From contig NZ_JMPJ01000053.1 of NCBI RefSeq assembly GCF_000735345.1, positions 1 through 64,000 on the forward strand: a DNA stretch of 64,000 bases, read 5' to 3'. Origin of the DNA: Ewingella americana ATCC 33852. GTDB taxonomy: Bacteria > Pseudomonadota > Gammaproteobacteria > Enterobacterales > Enterobacteriaceae. The number at the start of each line of letters is the position of its first letter. The first letter of the stretch is position 1. Under the pieces are notes generated by a model. The model searched no databases. It had not been told where the DNA came from and saw nothing but the letters and a program-made list of their open reading frames with translations. Both the position numbers and the translations under genes were made by a program. Positions 50,326 to 60,296 of this stretch are shown here, piece after piece.

Positions 50326-51222
50326 TCATTCTGTAATGGTCGCGGTCTGGGTCCAGTCTTTCCACACAGGCTCGACGCCCGCGGGCAGCCAGAGTTTGCG
50401 TCCCAGTTCTATCCACGAGCAGGGCTGATGGAAATCAGATCCCTGCGATGCCAGTAAATTATAGTCTCTCGCGAAGGTGGCAAGCTGGGTGCGTTCGTTT
50501 GGCCCCTGCTGACACTGTGCCACTTCCATCGCGTCTCCACCCTGCTCGGCAAAGTAGGCTAGAAGCCGTTTTAGCCATTTGGTGGAGAGGTCATAGCGCC
50601 CCGGATGGGCGACAACTGCCTGACCGCCGGACTGATGAATTGCTGCAATTGCTTGTTCTATTGTACACCAGTGTGGCGGAACGTAGCCGGTCTTGCCCTT
50701 GGCGAGGTACTTTTTGAATACCTGCGCGATGGTGTCGCACTTGCCGATTTCCACCAAATAGCGGGCGAAGTGGGCGCGAGTTACGGCACCGTTTTGCGCC
50801 AGACGCAGCGCCCCTTCCCATGCCCCTTCAATGCGGGCTTTCTCTAAGCGGCGGCCCATTTCCTGAGCCCGCTCAATGCGCAATGAAGTCTGCAATGCCA
50901 GTAAATCGATCATCGCGGGATGCGTTGGGTCGATGCCCAATCCCACAATATGGATTTCGTGATTTTCCCACAGGGTGGAGATTTCGACGCCATTCACCAG
51001 ATGCAGCGGCAAATTCTGCGCCGCAATGGCCTGAGCGGCGCGAGCAAGGCCGTCAGTGGTGTCGTGGTCGGTAATAGCCAGTACGCCGACTCGCATCTCT
51101 ACAGCACGGCTGACCAGCGCCTCGGGCGTCAAATAGCCGTCAGAGGCCGTGGTGTGGCTGTGCAAGTCATAGAGAGTGAAGGCGGAACCGAGCTCTGGCG
51201 TTTCTGTGGCAAGTAAAGTCAT
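50326..51222 (-). CDS. rnm: PHP-domain 5'-3' exoribonuclease RNase AM (YciV/TrpH)
   Basis: 298 residues, cytoplasmic. The PHP metal site is visible as YDLHSHTTASDG (residues 18-29), AITDHDTTDGL (near 53-63) and later VVAHPGRYDLS and GSDFHQPC. In E. coli the enzyme finishes 5' maturation of 23S, 16S and 5S rRNAs and degrades short RNA and nucleotide 3',5'-bisphosphates. It lies divergently just upstream of the trp operon. Confidence 0.95.
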   Translation of the reverse strand: MTLLATETPELGSAFTLYDLHSHTTASDGYLTPEALVSRAVEMRVGVLAITDHDTTDGLARAAQAIAAQNLPLHLVNGVEISTLWENHEIHIVGLGIDPTHPAMIDLLALQTSLRIERAQEMGRRLEKARIEGAWEGALRLAQNGAVTRAHFARYLVEIGKCDTIAQVFKKYLAKGKTGYVPPHWCTIEQAIAAIHQSGGQAVVAHPGRYDLSTKWLKRLLAYFAEQGGDAMEVAQCQQGPNERTQLATFARDYNLLASQGSDFHQPCSWIELGRKLWLPAGVEPVWKDWTQTATITE

Positions 51223-51383
51223 AAGGTAAGGGTTGTAAACCTGTTGCTGAAAGCGACGGTTATCATAACCCGTTAACCCTTTGCGGTTAACCCTATTGGC
51301 CTGAATCAGCCGAGATACTTGGGGATAGCGGCCAAAGCTTGGCTGCCAAATGGCAATTCCTGCGAGAAAGAGTAAAAAGAGGG

Positions 51384-51420
51384 TTGACTATCGCCTCTCG
51401 AACTAGTTTACTAGTACGCA
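51384..51420 (+). promoter_or_regulatory. trp promoter and TrpR operator
   Basis: -35 TTGACT (51384-51389) and -10 TTTACT (51407-51412) are 17 bases apart. The -10 is embedded in the operator CGAACTAGTTTACTAGTACG, almost identical to the E. coli trp operator (dyad ACTAGT...ACTAGT). Transcription should begin about 51419. TrpR with tryptophan would block it. Confidence 0.95.
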
Positions 51421-51484
51421 AGTTCACGGCATAACGTGATAACCCTTTTATGCCCGATATATGAAATACGACGCAAGGTATCTG

Positions 51485-51550
51485 ATGATGAATATTTTAA
51501 TGATTTCTGTACTCAGCTGGTGGCGCCACTTCCCTTCGCGGGCGGTGTGA
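51485..51550 (+). CDS. trpL: trp operon leader peptide TrpL
   Basis: A 21-residue leader (MMNILMISVLSWWRHFPSRA-V) with two adjacent tryptophan codons (TGGTGG, 51518-51523) that sense charged tRNA-Trp. It is preceded by CAAGG. The second ATG at 51488 is an alternative start. Ribosome stalling at the Trp codons controls the attenuator hairpin downstream. Confidence 0.93.
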   Translation: MMNILMISVLSWWRHFPSRAV

Positions 51551-51587
51551 TCACGCATTTCGGTTTACAGACCATGCAGATACCCGA

Positions 51588-51612
51588 AGCCCGCTGAATG
51601 CGGGCTTTTTTA
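51588..51612 (+). terminator. trp attenuator
   Basis: AGCCCGC-TGAAT-GCGGGCT followed by T6: the 3:4 terminator hairpin of the trp leader, 37 bases past the trpL stop and 46 before trpE. GCGGGC in the leader peptide region (51538-51543) and the intervening sequence supply the competing pairings. Confidence 0.92.
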
Positions 51613-51657
51613 TGGCCGTCTTCTTCACCATTTGGTAGAAAAATTTTAGGAACTATC

Positions 51658-53220
51658 ATGACTATTCAAAAACCTCGCTTAGAACTGCTGACAGTACAAG
51701 GAAGCTACCGTGGTGACCCGACGGCCATCTTCCACCAGCTTTGCGGCGCTCGCCCGGCAACCCTGTTGCTCGAATCGGCTGACATCAGCAGCAAACAGAA
51801 TCTGAAAAGCCTGCTGGTTATCGACAGCGCGCTGCGCATCACCGCCCTTGGCAACAAAGTCTCCGTACAGGCACTGACCCCGAACGGCGCGTCCCTGCTG
51901 CCGCTGATGGACGCCGCGCTGCCAAACGACGTGCAGAATGAAGTTCGCCCGAACGGCCGCGAGCTGACCTTCCCGGCTATCGACCAGATGCAAGAAGAAG
52001 ACGCCCGTCTGCGTTCGCGTTCGGTGTTCGACGCCCTGCGCAGCATCCTTGATCTGGTGGAAACACCGGAAGAAGAGCGCGAAGCCATGCTGCTCGGCGG
52101 CCTGTTCGCTTACGACTTGGTTGCCGGTTTCGAAGACCTGCCGCAACTGCGCGCCGACCAGCGCTGCCCGGACTTCTGCTTCTATCTGTCCGAAACCTTA
52201 CTGGTTCTCGATCACCAGAATCGCAGCAGCCGCCTGCAAGCTAGCCTGTTTACGCCGGACAGCGATGAGAAACAGCGCCTGCACGGCCGTCTGGAACAGC
52301 TGCAACACCAGCTGCAACTGCCACCGCACGCTATCCCGCACCAAGACGTGACTGACATGCAACTGAGCGTGAATCAGAGCGATGAAGAGTTCGGCGCGGT
52401 GGTTGAGAAGATGAAAGAAGGCATTCGTGCCGGTGAAATCTTCCAGGTTGTGCCTTCACGCCGTTTCTCCCTGCCTTGCCCTGCTCCACTGGCGGCCTAT
52501 GAAACGCTGAAAAACAACAACCCAAGCCCGTACATGTTCTTCATGCAGGACAACGATTTCACCCTGTTCGGCGCATCGCCGGAGAGCGCGCTGAAATATG
52601 ACGCGACCAACCGCCAGATTGAAATTTACCCGATTGCCGGGACTCGCCCGCGCGGTCGCCGTGCTGACGGTTCGCTGGATAACGATTTGGATAGCCGCAT
52701 CGAGCTGGAAATGCGTACCGACCACAAAGAGCTGGCCGAGCACCTGATGCTGGTTGACTTGGCGCGTAACGACTTAGCGCGCATCTGTGAGCCGGGCAGC
52801 CGTTACGTGGCGGATTTGACCAAGGTTGACCGTTACTCCTTCGTGATGCACTTGGTTTCTCGTGTAGTAGGCACCCTGCGCGCCGATTTAGACGTGCTGC
52901 ACGCCTATCAGGCGGTCATGAACATGGGCACCCTGACTGGCGCACCAAAAGTTCGTGCTATGCAGTTGATTGCTGGTTCTGAGAAAACCCGTCGCGGCAG
53001 CTACGGCGGCGCGGTGGGCTACTTCACGGCGCAGGGTGACTTGGATACCTGCATCGTGATCCGCTCGGCCTATGTCGAAGACGGTATTGCCACCGTACAG
53101 GCTGGCGGCGGCGTGGTGCTGGACTCCGTCCCGCAAGCCGAAGCTGATGAAACTCGTAATAAAGCCCGCGCCGTGCTGCGTGCCATCGCCACTGCCCACA
53201 ATGCCAAAGAGGTGTTCTAA
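51658..53220 (+). CDS. trpE: Anthranilate synthase component I TrpE
   Basis: 520 residues, as in E. coli. With TrpG it makes anthranilate from chorismate; alone it uses ammonia. The tryptophan feedback site contains LLES (LLLESADIS near 36-44). The catalytic chorismate-binding domain has [46 protein letters not shown] and [15 protein letters not shown] start at 51658, where TAGGAA precedes the ATG; the open frame begins inside the attenuator. The trpG ATG follows its stop after one base. Confidence 0.98.
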   Translation: MTIQKPRLELLTVQGSYRGDPTAIFHQLCGARPATLLLESADISSKQNLKSLLVIDSALRITALGNKVSVQALTPNGASLLPLMDAALPNDVQNEVRPNGRELTFPAIDQMQEEDARLRSRSVFDALRSILDLVETPEEEREAMLLGGLFAYDLVAGFEDLPQLRADQRCPDFCFYLSETLLVLDHQNRSSRLQASLFTPDSDEKQRLHGRLEQLQHQLQLPPHAIPHQDVTDMQLSVNQSDEEFGAVVEKMKEGIRAGEIFQVVPSRRFSLPCPAPLAAYETLKNNNPSPYMFFMQDNDFTLFGASPESALKYDATNRQIEIYPIAGTRPRGRRADGSLDNDLDSRIELEMRTDHKELAEHLMLVDLARNDLARICEPGSRYVADLTKVDRYSFVMHLVSRVVGTLRADLDVLHAYQAVMNMGTLTGAPKVRAMQLIAGSEKTRRGSYGGAVGYFTAQGDLDTCIVIRSAYVEDGIATVQAGGGVVLDSVPQAEADETRNKARAVLRAIATAHNAKEVF

Positions 53221-53221
53221 G

Positions 53222-53800
53222 ATGGCCGATATCTTACTGATTGATAACGTAGATTCCTTCACCTACAACTTGGTGGACCAACTGCGCTCCAGCGGCCACA
53301 ACGTGGTGATTTACCGTAACCAAATTCCTGCTGAGGTGATCATTGAGAAACTCAGCCAGCTGGAAAAACCGGTGCTGATGCTCTCTCCGGGTCCGGGGGC
53401 GCCGTCTGAAGCAGGCTGCATGCCTGAGCTGCTGAAACGCCTGCGCGGCCAGCTGCCGATTATCGGCATCTGTCTGGGACATCAGGCGATTGTCGAAACC
53501 TACGGCGGCTACGTCGGTCAGGCTGGCGAGATCCTGCACGGTAAAGCCTCTTCTATTACTCATGACAACGAAGGCATGTTCGCCGGGATGAACAACCCGC
53601 TGCCAGTTGCCCGCTACCACTCACTGGTTGGCAGCCAGATCCCAGAAGGTCTGGTGGTCAACGCGCGCTACGGCGAGATGGTGATGGCGGTGCGTCATGA
53701 AGAAGATCGCGTGTGCGGCTTCCAGTTCCATCCAGAATCAATTTTGACCTCTCAGGGCGCGCGTCTGCTGGAACAGACGCTGGCTTGGGCGTTGGCGTAA
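53222..53800 (+). CDS. trpG: Anthranilate synthase component II TrpG (glutamine amidotransferase)
   Basis: 192 residues, a free-standing class I amidotransferase that supplies ammonia to TrpE. The nucleophile is Cys84 (GICLGHQAI), and the His-Glu pair is in [10 protein letters not shown] near the end. In E. coli and Salmonella this domain is fused to TrpD; here a stop codon and a 15-base spacer with GGTGAGGAG separate the two genes, as in Serratia and Yersinia. It begins one base after trpE, implying coupling. Confidence 0.97.
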   Translation: MADILLIDNVDSFTYNLVDQLRSSGHNVVIYRNQIPAEVIIEKLSQLEKPVLMLSPGPGAPSEAGCMPELLKRLRGQLPIIGICLGHQAIVETYGGYVGQAGEILHGKASSITHDNEGMFAGMNNPLPVARYHSLVGSQIPEGLVVNARYGEMVMAVRHEEDRVCGFQFHPESILTSQGARLLEQTLAWALA

Positions 53801-53815
53801 GGTGAGGAGCTGATC

Positions 53816-54829
53816 ATGCAAAAACAAACTATTTCCGGCATCCTCGAAAATCTGTATCGCGCTCAGGTGATGACGCAGGAGGAGAGCCAGCAGCTGTTTA
53901 CCGCCATTGTGAATGGTGAACTTGAACCCGCGCAGTTAGCCGCAGCGCTTATCAGTATGAAAGTGCGCGGCGAGCAACCGGCAGAAATTGCCGGGGCTGC
54001 TCAAGCGCTGTTAGCCAACGCCGAGCCTTTCCCGCGCCCGGATTACGCTTTTGCTGACATCGTCGGCACCGGCGGCGACGGCACCAACAGCATCAATATT
54101 TCGACCGCCAGCGCCTTTGTGGCAGCGGCCTGTGGTATCCGCGTGGCGAAGCACGGCAACCGTAGCGTGTCGAGCCGCTCTGGCTCTTCCGACCTGCTGG
54201 CGGCCTTTGGCATCCAGTTAGATATGTCAGCAGAGAAATCCCGCGCCGCGCTGGACGACTTGGGCATCTGCTTCTTGTTCGCGCCGCAGTACCACACCGG
54301 TTTTCGCCACGCGATGCCGGTGCGCAAGGCGCTGAAAACCCGCACCCTGTTCAACGTGCTGGGGCCGCTTATCAACCCTGCGCGTCCGCCGCTGGCGCTG
54401 ATTGGTGTTTACAGCCCTGAGCTGGTTCGCCCAATAGCTGAAACCCTGCGCACCTTGGGTTATCAACGTGCCGCAGTGGTTCACGGCGCCGGGATGGATG
54501 AAGTGGCGATCCACGCAGCGACGCAAGTGGCCGAGTTGAAAGATGGCGAAATCACCACTTATGAGCTGACCCCGCAGGACTTCGGACTTGACAATTACCC
54601 TATCGAAGCCCTGCTGGGCGGCGAGCCGGAAGAAAATCGTGACATTCTGGCACGCTTGCTACAAGGTAAAGGCGACCCGGCGCACGAAGCCGCCGTGGCG
54701 GTAAATGTCGCCATGCTGCTGCGCCTTTTTGGTCAGGAAGATTTAAAGCAAAATGCGCAACAGGCGCTAGAAGTGATTCGCAGCGGAGCCGCCTATCAGC
54801 GCGTCACCGCACTGGCAGCAAGAGGATAA
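53816..54829 (+). CDS. trpD: Anthranilate phosphoribosyltransferase TrpD
   Basis: 337 residues. Transfers phosphoribose from PRPP to anthranilate. Substrate-binding motifs are [34 protein letters not shown] and [13 protein letters not shown]. It is not fused to TrpG. A GGTGAGGAG ribosome site lies eight bases upstream, and the trpC start follows after three bases. Confidence 0.98.
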   Translation: MQKQTISGILENLYRAQVMTQEESQQLFTAIVNGELEPAQLAAALISMKVRGEQPAEIAGAAQALLANAEPFPRPDYAFADIVGTGGDGTNSINISTASAFVAAACGIRVAKHGNRSVSSRSGSSDLLAAFGIQLDMSAEKSRAALDDLGICFLFAPQYHTGFRHAMPVRKALKTRTLFNVLGPLINPARPPLALIGVYSPELVRPIAETLRTLGYQRAAVVHGAGMDEVAIHAATQVAELKDGEITTYELTPQDFGLDNYPIEALLGGEPEENRDILARLLQGKGDPAHEAAVAVNVAMLLRLFGQEDLKQNAQQALEVIRSGAAYQRVTALAARG

Positions 54830-54832
54830 GTC

Positions 54833-56197
54833 ATGCAGAAGGAAACCGTGCTTAACAAGATTGTTGCTGATAAAGCAATTTGGGTTGCAGCACGTAAAGA
54901 ACAGCAACCTCTGGCGAGTTTTCAAAACGAGATAAAGCCCAGCGAGCGCAACTTTTACGACGCACTGCAAGGGGCAAGAACCGCGTTCATCCTTGAGTGC
55001 AAAAAGGCGTCCCCTTCTAAGGGCACCATTCGCGACAACTTTGACCCGGTAGAGATTGCTGGCGTCTATAAAGACCACGCGTCCGCCATTTCGGTGTTGA
55101 CCGATGAGAAGTATTTTCAGGGCAGCTTTGATTTCCTGCCGCTGGTGAGCAACGCCGTGACGCAGCCGGTATTGTGCAAAGACTTCATCATCGACCCTTA
55201 TCAAATTTATCTGGCCCGCTATTATCAGGCGGATGCCATTTTGCTGATGCTTTCTGTGCTCAGCGACGAGCAGTATGTCCAGTTGTCCGCCGTGGCGCAC
55301 AGCCTGAAGCTGGGTATTCTGACCGAAGCCAGTAATGAAGAAGAGTTAGACCGCGCCGTGCAGCTGAAAGCGCGTGTGGTGGGTATCAACAACCGTGACC
55401 TGCGCGACCTGTCGATTGACCTTGATCGCACTCGCCAGCTGGCACCGCGCGTGCCGCACGGCGTGACGGTGATCAGCGAATCCGGCATTAACACTTATGG
55501 CCAAATTCGCGAGTTGAGCCGCTTCGCCAATGGCTTCCTGATTGGCAGCGCGCTGATGTCCGAACCTGACCTGAGTGCCGCGGTGCGCCGCGTGACTTTA
55601 GGCGATAATAAGGTGTGTGGCCTGACTCGTCCGCAGGACGCCTCGGTCGCCCATCAGGCAGGAGCCATTTACGGCGGATTGATCTTCGTCGAAGCCTCGC
55701 CGCGCTACGTCACGCTGGATAAAGCCCTCGACGTGCAGGCCGGCGCGCCACTGAAATATGTCGGCGTGTTCCGCGACCACGCGCCAGACAGCGTGGCCGA
55801 CATCGCTAAAAATTTACAACTCGCCGCCGTTCAACTGCACGGCAGCGAAGACCAGAGCTACATCGACAGCCTGCGCCCGCTTCTTCCGGCAGAGTGCCAG
55901 ATTTGGAAAGCGTTGAGCGTCAAAGAGACTATGCCAGCGCGCGAACTGAATCATGTCGACCGCTATGTGCTCGACAACGGCAAAGGCGGCACGGGCCAGC
56001 GTTTTGACTGGAGCAAGCTGGCCGGGCAGGACCTGAGCAACGTTTTATTAGCCGGTGGGCTAGGCGCGGATAACTGCGTTGAAGCCGCCCAGCTAGGCTG
56101 CGCGGGGCTGGATTTCAACTCCGGCGTCGAACGCGAGCCGGGCATCAAAGATGCTGACAAGATAACTGCGGTATTCCAGACGTTACGGGCTTATTAA
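54833..56197 (+). CDS. trpC: Bifunctional indole-3-glycerol-phosphate synthase / phosphoribosylanthranilate isomerase TrpC(F)
   Basis: A 454-residue fusion of two TIM barrels carrying steps 3 and 4 of the branch. The synthase half (1-255) has FILECKKASPSKGTIR, VLCKDFIIDPYQIYLARYY and VVGINNRDLRDL. The isomerase half (from 256: NKVCGLTRPQDA) has the Cys in that segment, VQLHGSED, and ends LDFNSGVEREPGIKD. Fusion of trpC with trpF is normal in enterobacteria. Confidence 0.98.
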   Translation: MQKETVLNKIVADKAIWVAARKEQQPLASFQNEIKPSERNFYDALQGARTAFILECKKASPSKGTIRDNFDPVEIAGVYKDHASAISVLTDEKYFQGSFDFLPLVSNAVTQPVLCKDFIIDPYQIYLARYYQADAILLMLSVLSDEQYVQLSAVAHSLKLGILTEASNEEELDRAVQLKARVVGINNRDLRDLSIDLDRTRQLAPRVPHGVTVISESGINTYGQIRELSRFANGFLIGSALMSEPDLSAAVRRVTLGDNKVCGLTRPQDASVAHQAGAIYGGLIFVEASPRYVTLDKALDVQAGAPLKYVGVFRDHAPDSVADIAKNLQLAAVQLHGSEDQSYIDSLRPLLPAECQIWKALSVKETMPARELNHVDRYVLDNGKGGTGQRFDWSKLAGQDLSNVLLAGGLGADNCVEAAQLGCAGLDFNSGVEREPGIKDADKITAVFQTLRAY

Positions 56198-56241
56198 TCT
56201 CCCCGTGACGATGAAAAAATTGACAGACAGGATGGAATAAC

Positions 56242-57432
56242 ATGACTTTACTAAATCCCTACTTCGGCGAATTCGGCGGTATGTACGTTCCGCAGATTTT
56301 GATGCCCGCTCTTACCCAATTAGAAGAAGCCTTTGTCAGCGCCCAGCGTGACCCGGAGTTTCAGGCCGCGTTTATCGACCTGTTGAAGAACTACGCGGGT
56401 CGCCCGACTGCCCTGACTCTGTGTAAGAACCTGACCGCCGGTACCAACACCAAGTTGTACCTCAAGCGTGAAGATTTGCTGCATGGCGGCGCGCACAAAA
56501 CTAACCAAGTGCTGGGGCAGGCTCTGCTGGCTAAGCGCATGGGCAAAACTGAGATCATCGCAGAAACCGGCGCGGGTCAACACGGCGTGGCTTCGGCGCT
56601 GGCCTGTGCCCTACTCGGCCTAAAATGCCGCATCTACATGGGTGCCAAAGACATTGAGCGCCAGTCACCAAACGTGTTCCGTATGCGTTTGATGGGTGCG
56701 GAAGTCATTCCAGTACACAGCGGCTCCTCCACGCTGAAAGATGCGTGTAACGAGGCACTGCGCGACTGGTCTGGCAGCTATGAAACCGCGCACTACATGC
56801 TCGGCACGGCGGCAGGCCCGCACCCTTACCCAACCATCGTGCGTGAATTCCAGCGCATGATTGGCGAAGAAACCAAGGCGCAGATGCTTGAGCGCGAAGG
56901 TCGCCTACCAGACGCGGTGATTGCCTGCGTGGGCGGCGGTTCCAACGCTATCGGCATGTTCGCTGACTTCATCGATGAAACCACCGTTAAGCTGATTGGC
57001 GTTGAGCCAGCGGGTCTGGGGATTGAAACCGGGCAGCACGGCGCACCGCTGAAACACGGCCACGTGGGGATCTATTTCGGCATGAAAGCCCCGATGATGC
57101 AGACTTCAGAAGGCCAAATCGAAGAGTCTTACTCGATTTCTGCCGGTCTGGACTTCCCATCCGTCGGCCCGCAGCACGCCTTCCTGAACAGCATTGGCCG
57201 TGCCGACTATGTTTCAATTACTGATGATGAAGCACTGGACGCGTTCAAAGAGCTGTCGCGCAGCGAAGGTATCATCCCAGCGCTTGAGTCTTCTCACGCT
57301 CTGGCTTATGCCCTGAAACTGATCAAAGAGACGCCGCAGAAAGAACAAATTCTGGTGGTTAACCTTTCTGGCCGTGGTGATAAAGACATCTTTACGGTTC
57401 ACGACATCCTGTCCGCGCGGGGAGAAATCTAA
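56242..57432 (+). CDS. trpB: Tryptophan synthase beta chain TrpB
   Basis: 396 residues. PLP-dependent condensation of indole with serine. The PLP lysine is Lys86 ([10 protein letters not shown]), the catalytic Glu lies in ETGAGQHG, and the phosphate-binding loop is [12 protein letters not shown]. Its stop overlaps the trpA start (TAATG), giving tight coupling for the alpha2beta2 complex. The 44-base gap after trpC contains AGGATGGAATAAC as the ribosome site. Confidence 0.98.
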   Translation: MTLLNPYFGEFGGMYVPQILMPALTQLEEAFVSAQRDPEFQAAFIDLLKNYAGRPTALTLCKNLTAGTNTKLYLKREDLLHGGAHKTNQVLGQALLAKRMGKTEIIAETGAGQHGVASALACALLGLKCRIYMGAKDIERQSPNVFRMRLMGAEVIPVHSGSSTLKDACNEALRDWSGSYETAHYMLGTAAGPHPYPTIVREFQRMIGEETKAQMLEREGRLPDAVIACVGGGSNAIGMFADFIDETTVKLIGVEPAGLGIETGQHGAPLKHGHVGIYFGMKAPMMQTSEGQIEESYSISAGLDFPSVGPQHAFLNSIGRADYVSITDDEALDAFKELSRSEGIIPALESSHALAYALKLIKETPQKEQILVVNLSGRGDKDIFTVHDILSARGEI

Positions 57433-58238
57433 TGGAACGTTATCAACAATTATTTAAGCGTCTGGAAAGCAAAAAAGAAGGCGCTTTCGTTCCCTTCGTG
57501 ACGCTGGGCGATCCGGGTGTAGAGCTGTCGCTGTCTATCATTGATACGCTGATTGAAGCCGGTGCCGACGCCTTAGAGTTGGGCATTCCCTTCTCTGATC
57601 CACTGGCCGACGGCCCGACCATTCAGGGCGCTAACCTGCGCGCTTTCGCCGCCGGTGTGACGCCAACGCAGTGCTTTGGCATGCTGCAACGCATCCGTGA
57701 AAAGCACCCGGATATCCCGATTGGCCTGCTGATGTACGCCAATCTGGTGTTCCACAACGGCATTGATACTTTCTATCAGCGCTGCGCCGAAGTGGGCGTG
57801 GACTCGGTGCTGGTCGCCGACGTGCCATTTGAAGAGTCAGCGCCATTCCGTGCAGCAGCCATGCGCCACGGCATTGCGCCCATCTTCATCTGCCCGCCAA
57901 ACGCTTCAGATGACCTGCTGCGCGAGATCTCTTCTCACGGCCGTGGCTACACCTATCTGCTGTCACGCGCGGGCGTTACGGGTACAGAGAAACGCGGTCT
58001 GCTGCCATTGAACCACTTGGTCGATAAGCTGCGTGAATACAACGCGGCTCCGCCACTGCAAGGCTTCGGTATCTCCGAACCTTCACAAGTGAAAGAGACG
58101 CTGGCCGCTGGCGCAGCTGGCGCTATCTCCGGCTCTGCTACCGTGCGCATCATCGAGAACAATGTCCACCAGCCGTCCGAAATGCTGGCACAGCTCTCGC
58201 GCTTCACCAGTGAAATGAAAGCCGCCACCCGCGCTTAA
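57432..58238 (+). CDS. trpA: Tryptophan synthase alpha chain TrpA
   Basis: 268 residues, E. coli length. A TIM barrel that cleaves indole-3-glycerol phosphate to indole and glyceraldehyde 3-phosphate. The catalytic pair is Glu49 ([12 protein letters not shown]) and Asp60 (ADGPTIQ). The mobile loop [12 protein letters not shown] and [12 protein letters not shown] are intact. Last gene of the operon. Confidence 0.98.
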   Translation: MERYQQLFKRLESKKEGAFVPFVTLGDPGVELSLSIIDTLIEAGADALELGIPFSDPLADGPTIQGANLRAFAAGVTPTQCFGMLQRIREKHPDIPIGLLMYANLVFHNGIDTFYQRCAEVGVDSVLVADVPFEESAPFRAAAMRHGIAPIFICPPNASDDLLREISSHGRGYTYLLSRAGVTGTEKRGLLPLNHLVDKLREYNAAPPLQGFGISEPSQVKETLAAGAAGAISGSATVRIIENNVHQPSEMLAQLSRFTSEMKAATRA

Positions 58239-58262
58239 GTCATTTCCCACTTTTTAGAAGCC

Positions 58263-58300
58263 CAAGGCCTTATCTGTTTGCGCGGATAAGGCCTTGTTTC
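58263..58300 (+). terminator. trp operon terminal hairpin
   Basis: CAAGGCCTTATC (58263-58274) pairs perfectly over 12 bases with GATAAGGCCTTG (58284-58295), followed by TTTCTTT. It lies 24 bases after trpA, matching the position of the trp t terminator. The T-tract is interrupted. Confidence 0.85.
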
Positions 58301-58476
58301 TTTATGGGTAAAATGAGGCGGAATGTGCTTTTTTAGCGTGGTGGATTTGTATATCCCGCGACCTTAAACCACAATCATACTACCCGCAGGATCAGTTCGG
58401 TTTTAGTGACCGCGCGGGAAGTGCGCGTTATGAATGATAAATGGTGAGTTTCAAACCTAGCATGGAGAGTTATTTT

Positions 58477-58791
58477 ATGAAGCTATTCAAGACTTTGTCG
58501 GCATTTTGCATGGCAGCGGTGGTGGTAATGTCCGTTGCGGCCTGTGCGCCAACACAGAAATCTGAAGGGACTGGCGGATATATCGACGACACCGTGGTCA
58601 CCACTAAAGTTAAGTCTGCACTGTTAGCTGACAAAAACATTAAATCTCGTGAAATCAGCGTGGAAACCTTCAAAGGCCGCGTGCAGTTGAGTGGCTTTGT
58701 GACCTCAACGGCTGAGGCGAATCGCGCAGTAGAAGTGACGCGTGGCGTGGCGGGTGTGAAATCTATCGAAAATGATACCCGGGTAAAATAA
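58477..58791 (+). CDS. BON-domain lipoprotein
   Basis: 104 residues. A lipoprotein signal peptide with lipobox VAAC (residues 20-23) is followed by one BON domain (residues 34-104: DDTVVTTKVKSALLADKNIKSREISVETFKGRVQLSGFV...VAGVKSIENDTRVK). BON domains occur in OsmY and DolP and bind phospholipid; a single-domain lipoprotein of this size is probably an envelope stress protein. The start at 58477 follows GGAGAG by eight bases; an earlier in-frame ATG at 58441 lies before that site. It is monocistronic. Confidence 0.88.
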   Translation: MKLFKTLSAFCMAAVVVMSVAACAPTQKSEGTGGYIDDTVVTTKVKSALLADKNIKSREISVETFKGRVQLSGFVTSTAEANRAVEVTRGVAGVKSIENDTRVK

Positions 58792-58823
58792 CCCGAGTTT
58801 TAATGCACCACGTCAAACATCAT

Positions 58824-58850
58824 AGAGGCGCCGAGAGCGCCTCTTTTTTT
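58824..58850. terminator. Terminator after the BON lipoprotein gene
   Basis: AGAGGCGC-CGAGA-GCGCCTCT with a T7 tail, 33 bases past the stop. It faces the convergent ompW, whose stop is 25 bases away. Confidence 0.92.
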
Positions 58851-58874
58851 GGATATTCACACCAGACCGATTGA

Positions 58875-59513
58875 TTAGAAACGATAACCCGCGGCGAACA
58901 TAAATACCCAAGGGTCGATGCGCGTATGGATTGACTGGTCTTCCCCTGCCGCTTTGAATTTGATGTCAGTGTCGATGTCCATCCACCAGACCGACATGTT
59001 CAGCAGCCAGTTGTCGTTCAGGTTGTAATCCATCCCGACCTGCGTCGCCACGCCCCACGAGTCTTTAACACTCAAATCTGACAATCCGGCATCGCGCCCG
59101 GTTTGGTTGAAATCAGCATCATAGAAAGTGGTGTAGTTGACGCCTAGACCGACATAAGGACGCAGTTTGTCCTGACGGTCGCCAAAGTAGTATTGCGCCA
59201 TTAATGAAGGAGGCAGCTGTTTCACTTCAGCAATGGTGCCGGTGCTGTTCAGGCCGACTTTGTGCTTGAAAGGCGTGGCGCCCAGTAACTCCACCCCAAT
59301 GTTGTCGGTGAACATATACCCCAGCGTTAACCCCATCTGAGTATTGTTATCAATGTTGAACGATCCCAGACCCATTACGTTGTCAGACCCTTCGGTCGGA
59401 CGTACCGTTGCGGTACCAACGCGGAAAATGATATCTCCAGCCTGATTGGCACTGGCGATTGACGGCAAAGCTGCCGCCGCGAGAAGAACCCAAGATGCTG
59501 CTTTCATATCCAT
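58875..59513 (-). CDS. ompW: Outer membrane protein OmpW
   Basis: 212 residues; an eight-stranded beta-barrel porin for small hydrophobic compounds. A signal peptide spans residues 1-22 (ALPSIASA-N). Alternating strands such as NTQMGLTLGYMFTDNIGVELLG and KLRPYVGLGVNYTTFY follow, and the C-terminal Phe (AAGYRF) is the BAM insertion signal. E. coli ompW is induced anaerobically through FNR; a perfect FNR box lies upstream here. Start is at 59513 or at the Met two codons later. Confidence 0.95.
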   Translation of the reverse strand: MDMKAASWVLLAAAALPSIASANQAGDIIFRVGTATVRPTEGSDNVMGLGSFNIDNNTQMGLTLGYMFTDNIGVELLGATPFKHKVGLNSTGTIAEVKQLPPSLMAQYYFGDRQDKLRPYVGLGVNYTTFYDADFNQTGRDAGLSDLSVKDSWGVATQVGMDYNLNDNWLLNMSVWWMDIDTDIKFKAAGEDQSIHTRIDPWVFMFAAGYRF

Positions 59514-59653
59514 TCCCTTTGTGTGGATTTATAACCAGCACGAATATACCTATTCTGGGTTAGGTATTGATCCGTGTCGGATCACATCTTTAAATGATTT
59601 ATTAAGAAAATGCATCCCTAGCAATTCATTCTAAACTATTAAAAAACAAGGAA

Positions 59654-59667
59654 TTGATCTAGATCAA
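59654..59667. promoter_or_regulatory. FNR box upstream of ompW
   Basis: TTGAT-CTAG-ATCAA is a perfect match to the FNR consensus. It lies 140-154 bases ahead of ompW and 128 ahead of the divergent YkgJ-like gene. A class II FNR promoter would start ompW mRNA near 59620. Confidence 0.8.
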
Positions 59668-59795
59668 AAACGGCCCCTCATCCGCTACCTCTCAACCTTG
59701 ATAAATATCTATTGCTTAAAAAAAATGGCCTGAGTAATTTGCTTGCTCCTAGGTTGGTTTTGGGTCAGTGCCGTAAGGAGTCGGTGGCTTCCAAG

Positions 59796-60194
59796 ATGAG
59801 CGAAATTAACAATCCCTGTGTTTCTTGTGGCGCGTGCTGCGCTTATTTCCGCGTTTCCTTTTATTGGGCTGAATCTGAAGAAGCCGGTGGCGTCGTCCCG
59901 CAAGCTTTGACGGAGCAAGTCACTCCTTTTCTAAGTTGTATGCAAGGCACCAACAGTAAATCTCCGCGCTGCGTGGCGTTGGAGGGTGAAATTGGCCAGT
60001 CTGTGTCTTGTTCTATCTATCTGAATCGCCCGACGCCCTGCCGAGAGTTCGACCAATCGGGTTTGAACGGCATCGGCAACGAATCCTGTGACCGCGCGCG
60101 GGCCAAATATGGTTTGCCGCCGCTGGAAATAGAGATCCCTATGCCACTGGTCGCCGCCGCAATGGCAACTCCCCTCACTTATCACGTCGATTGA
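59796..60194 (+). CDS. YkgJ-family cysteine-cluster protein
   Basis: 132 residues from the chosen start ([21 protein letters not shown]...). Cysteine clusters [24 protein letters not shown] and CREF are the mark of the YkgJ/Fe-S-oxidoreductase family, with eight conserved cysteines likely binding zinc or an Fe-S centre. Function is unknown. An in-frame GTG at 59784 sits close to AAGGAG and could be the real start; frames further upstream reach 59712. It is divergent from ompW. Confidence 0.85.
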   Translation: MSEINNPCVSCGACCAYFRVSFYWAESEEAGGVVPQALTEQVTPFLSCMQGTNSKSPRCVALEGEIGQSVSCSIYLNRPTPCREFDQSGLNGIGNESCDRARAKYGLPPLEIEIPMPLVAAAMATPLTYHVD

Positions 60195-60296
60195 TAAGAA
60201 ATCAGTGAGATAACCTATGGCGGGGTGCCACCTGTCCACATTACAGGGTACAATCCCCGCCTGATTGTCTTTTGATTATTTTGCCAAGGAGCGTTC

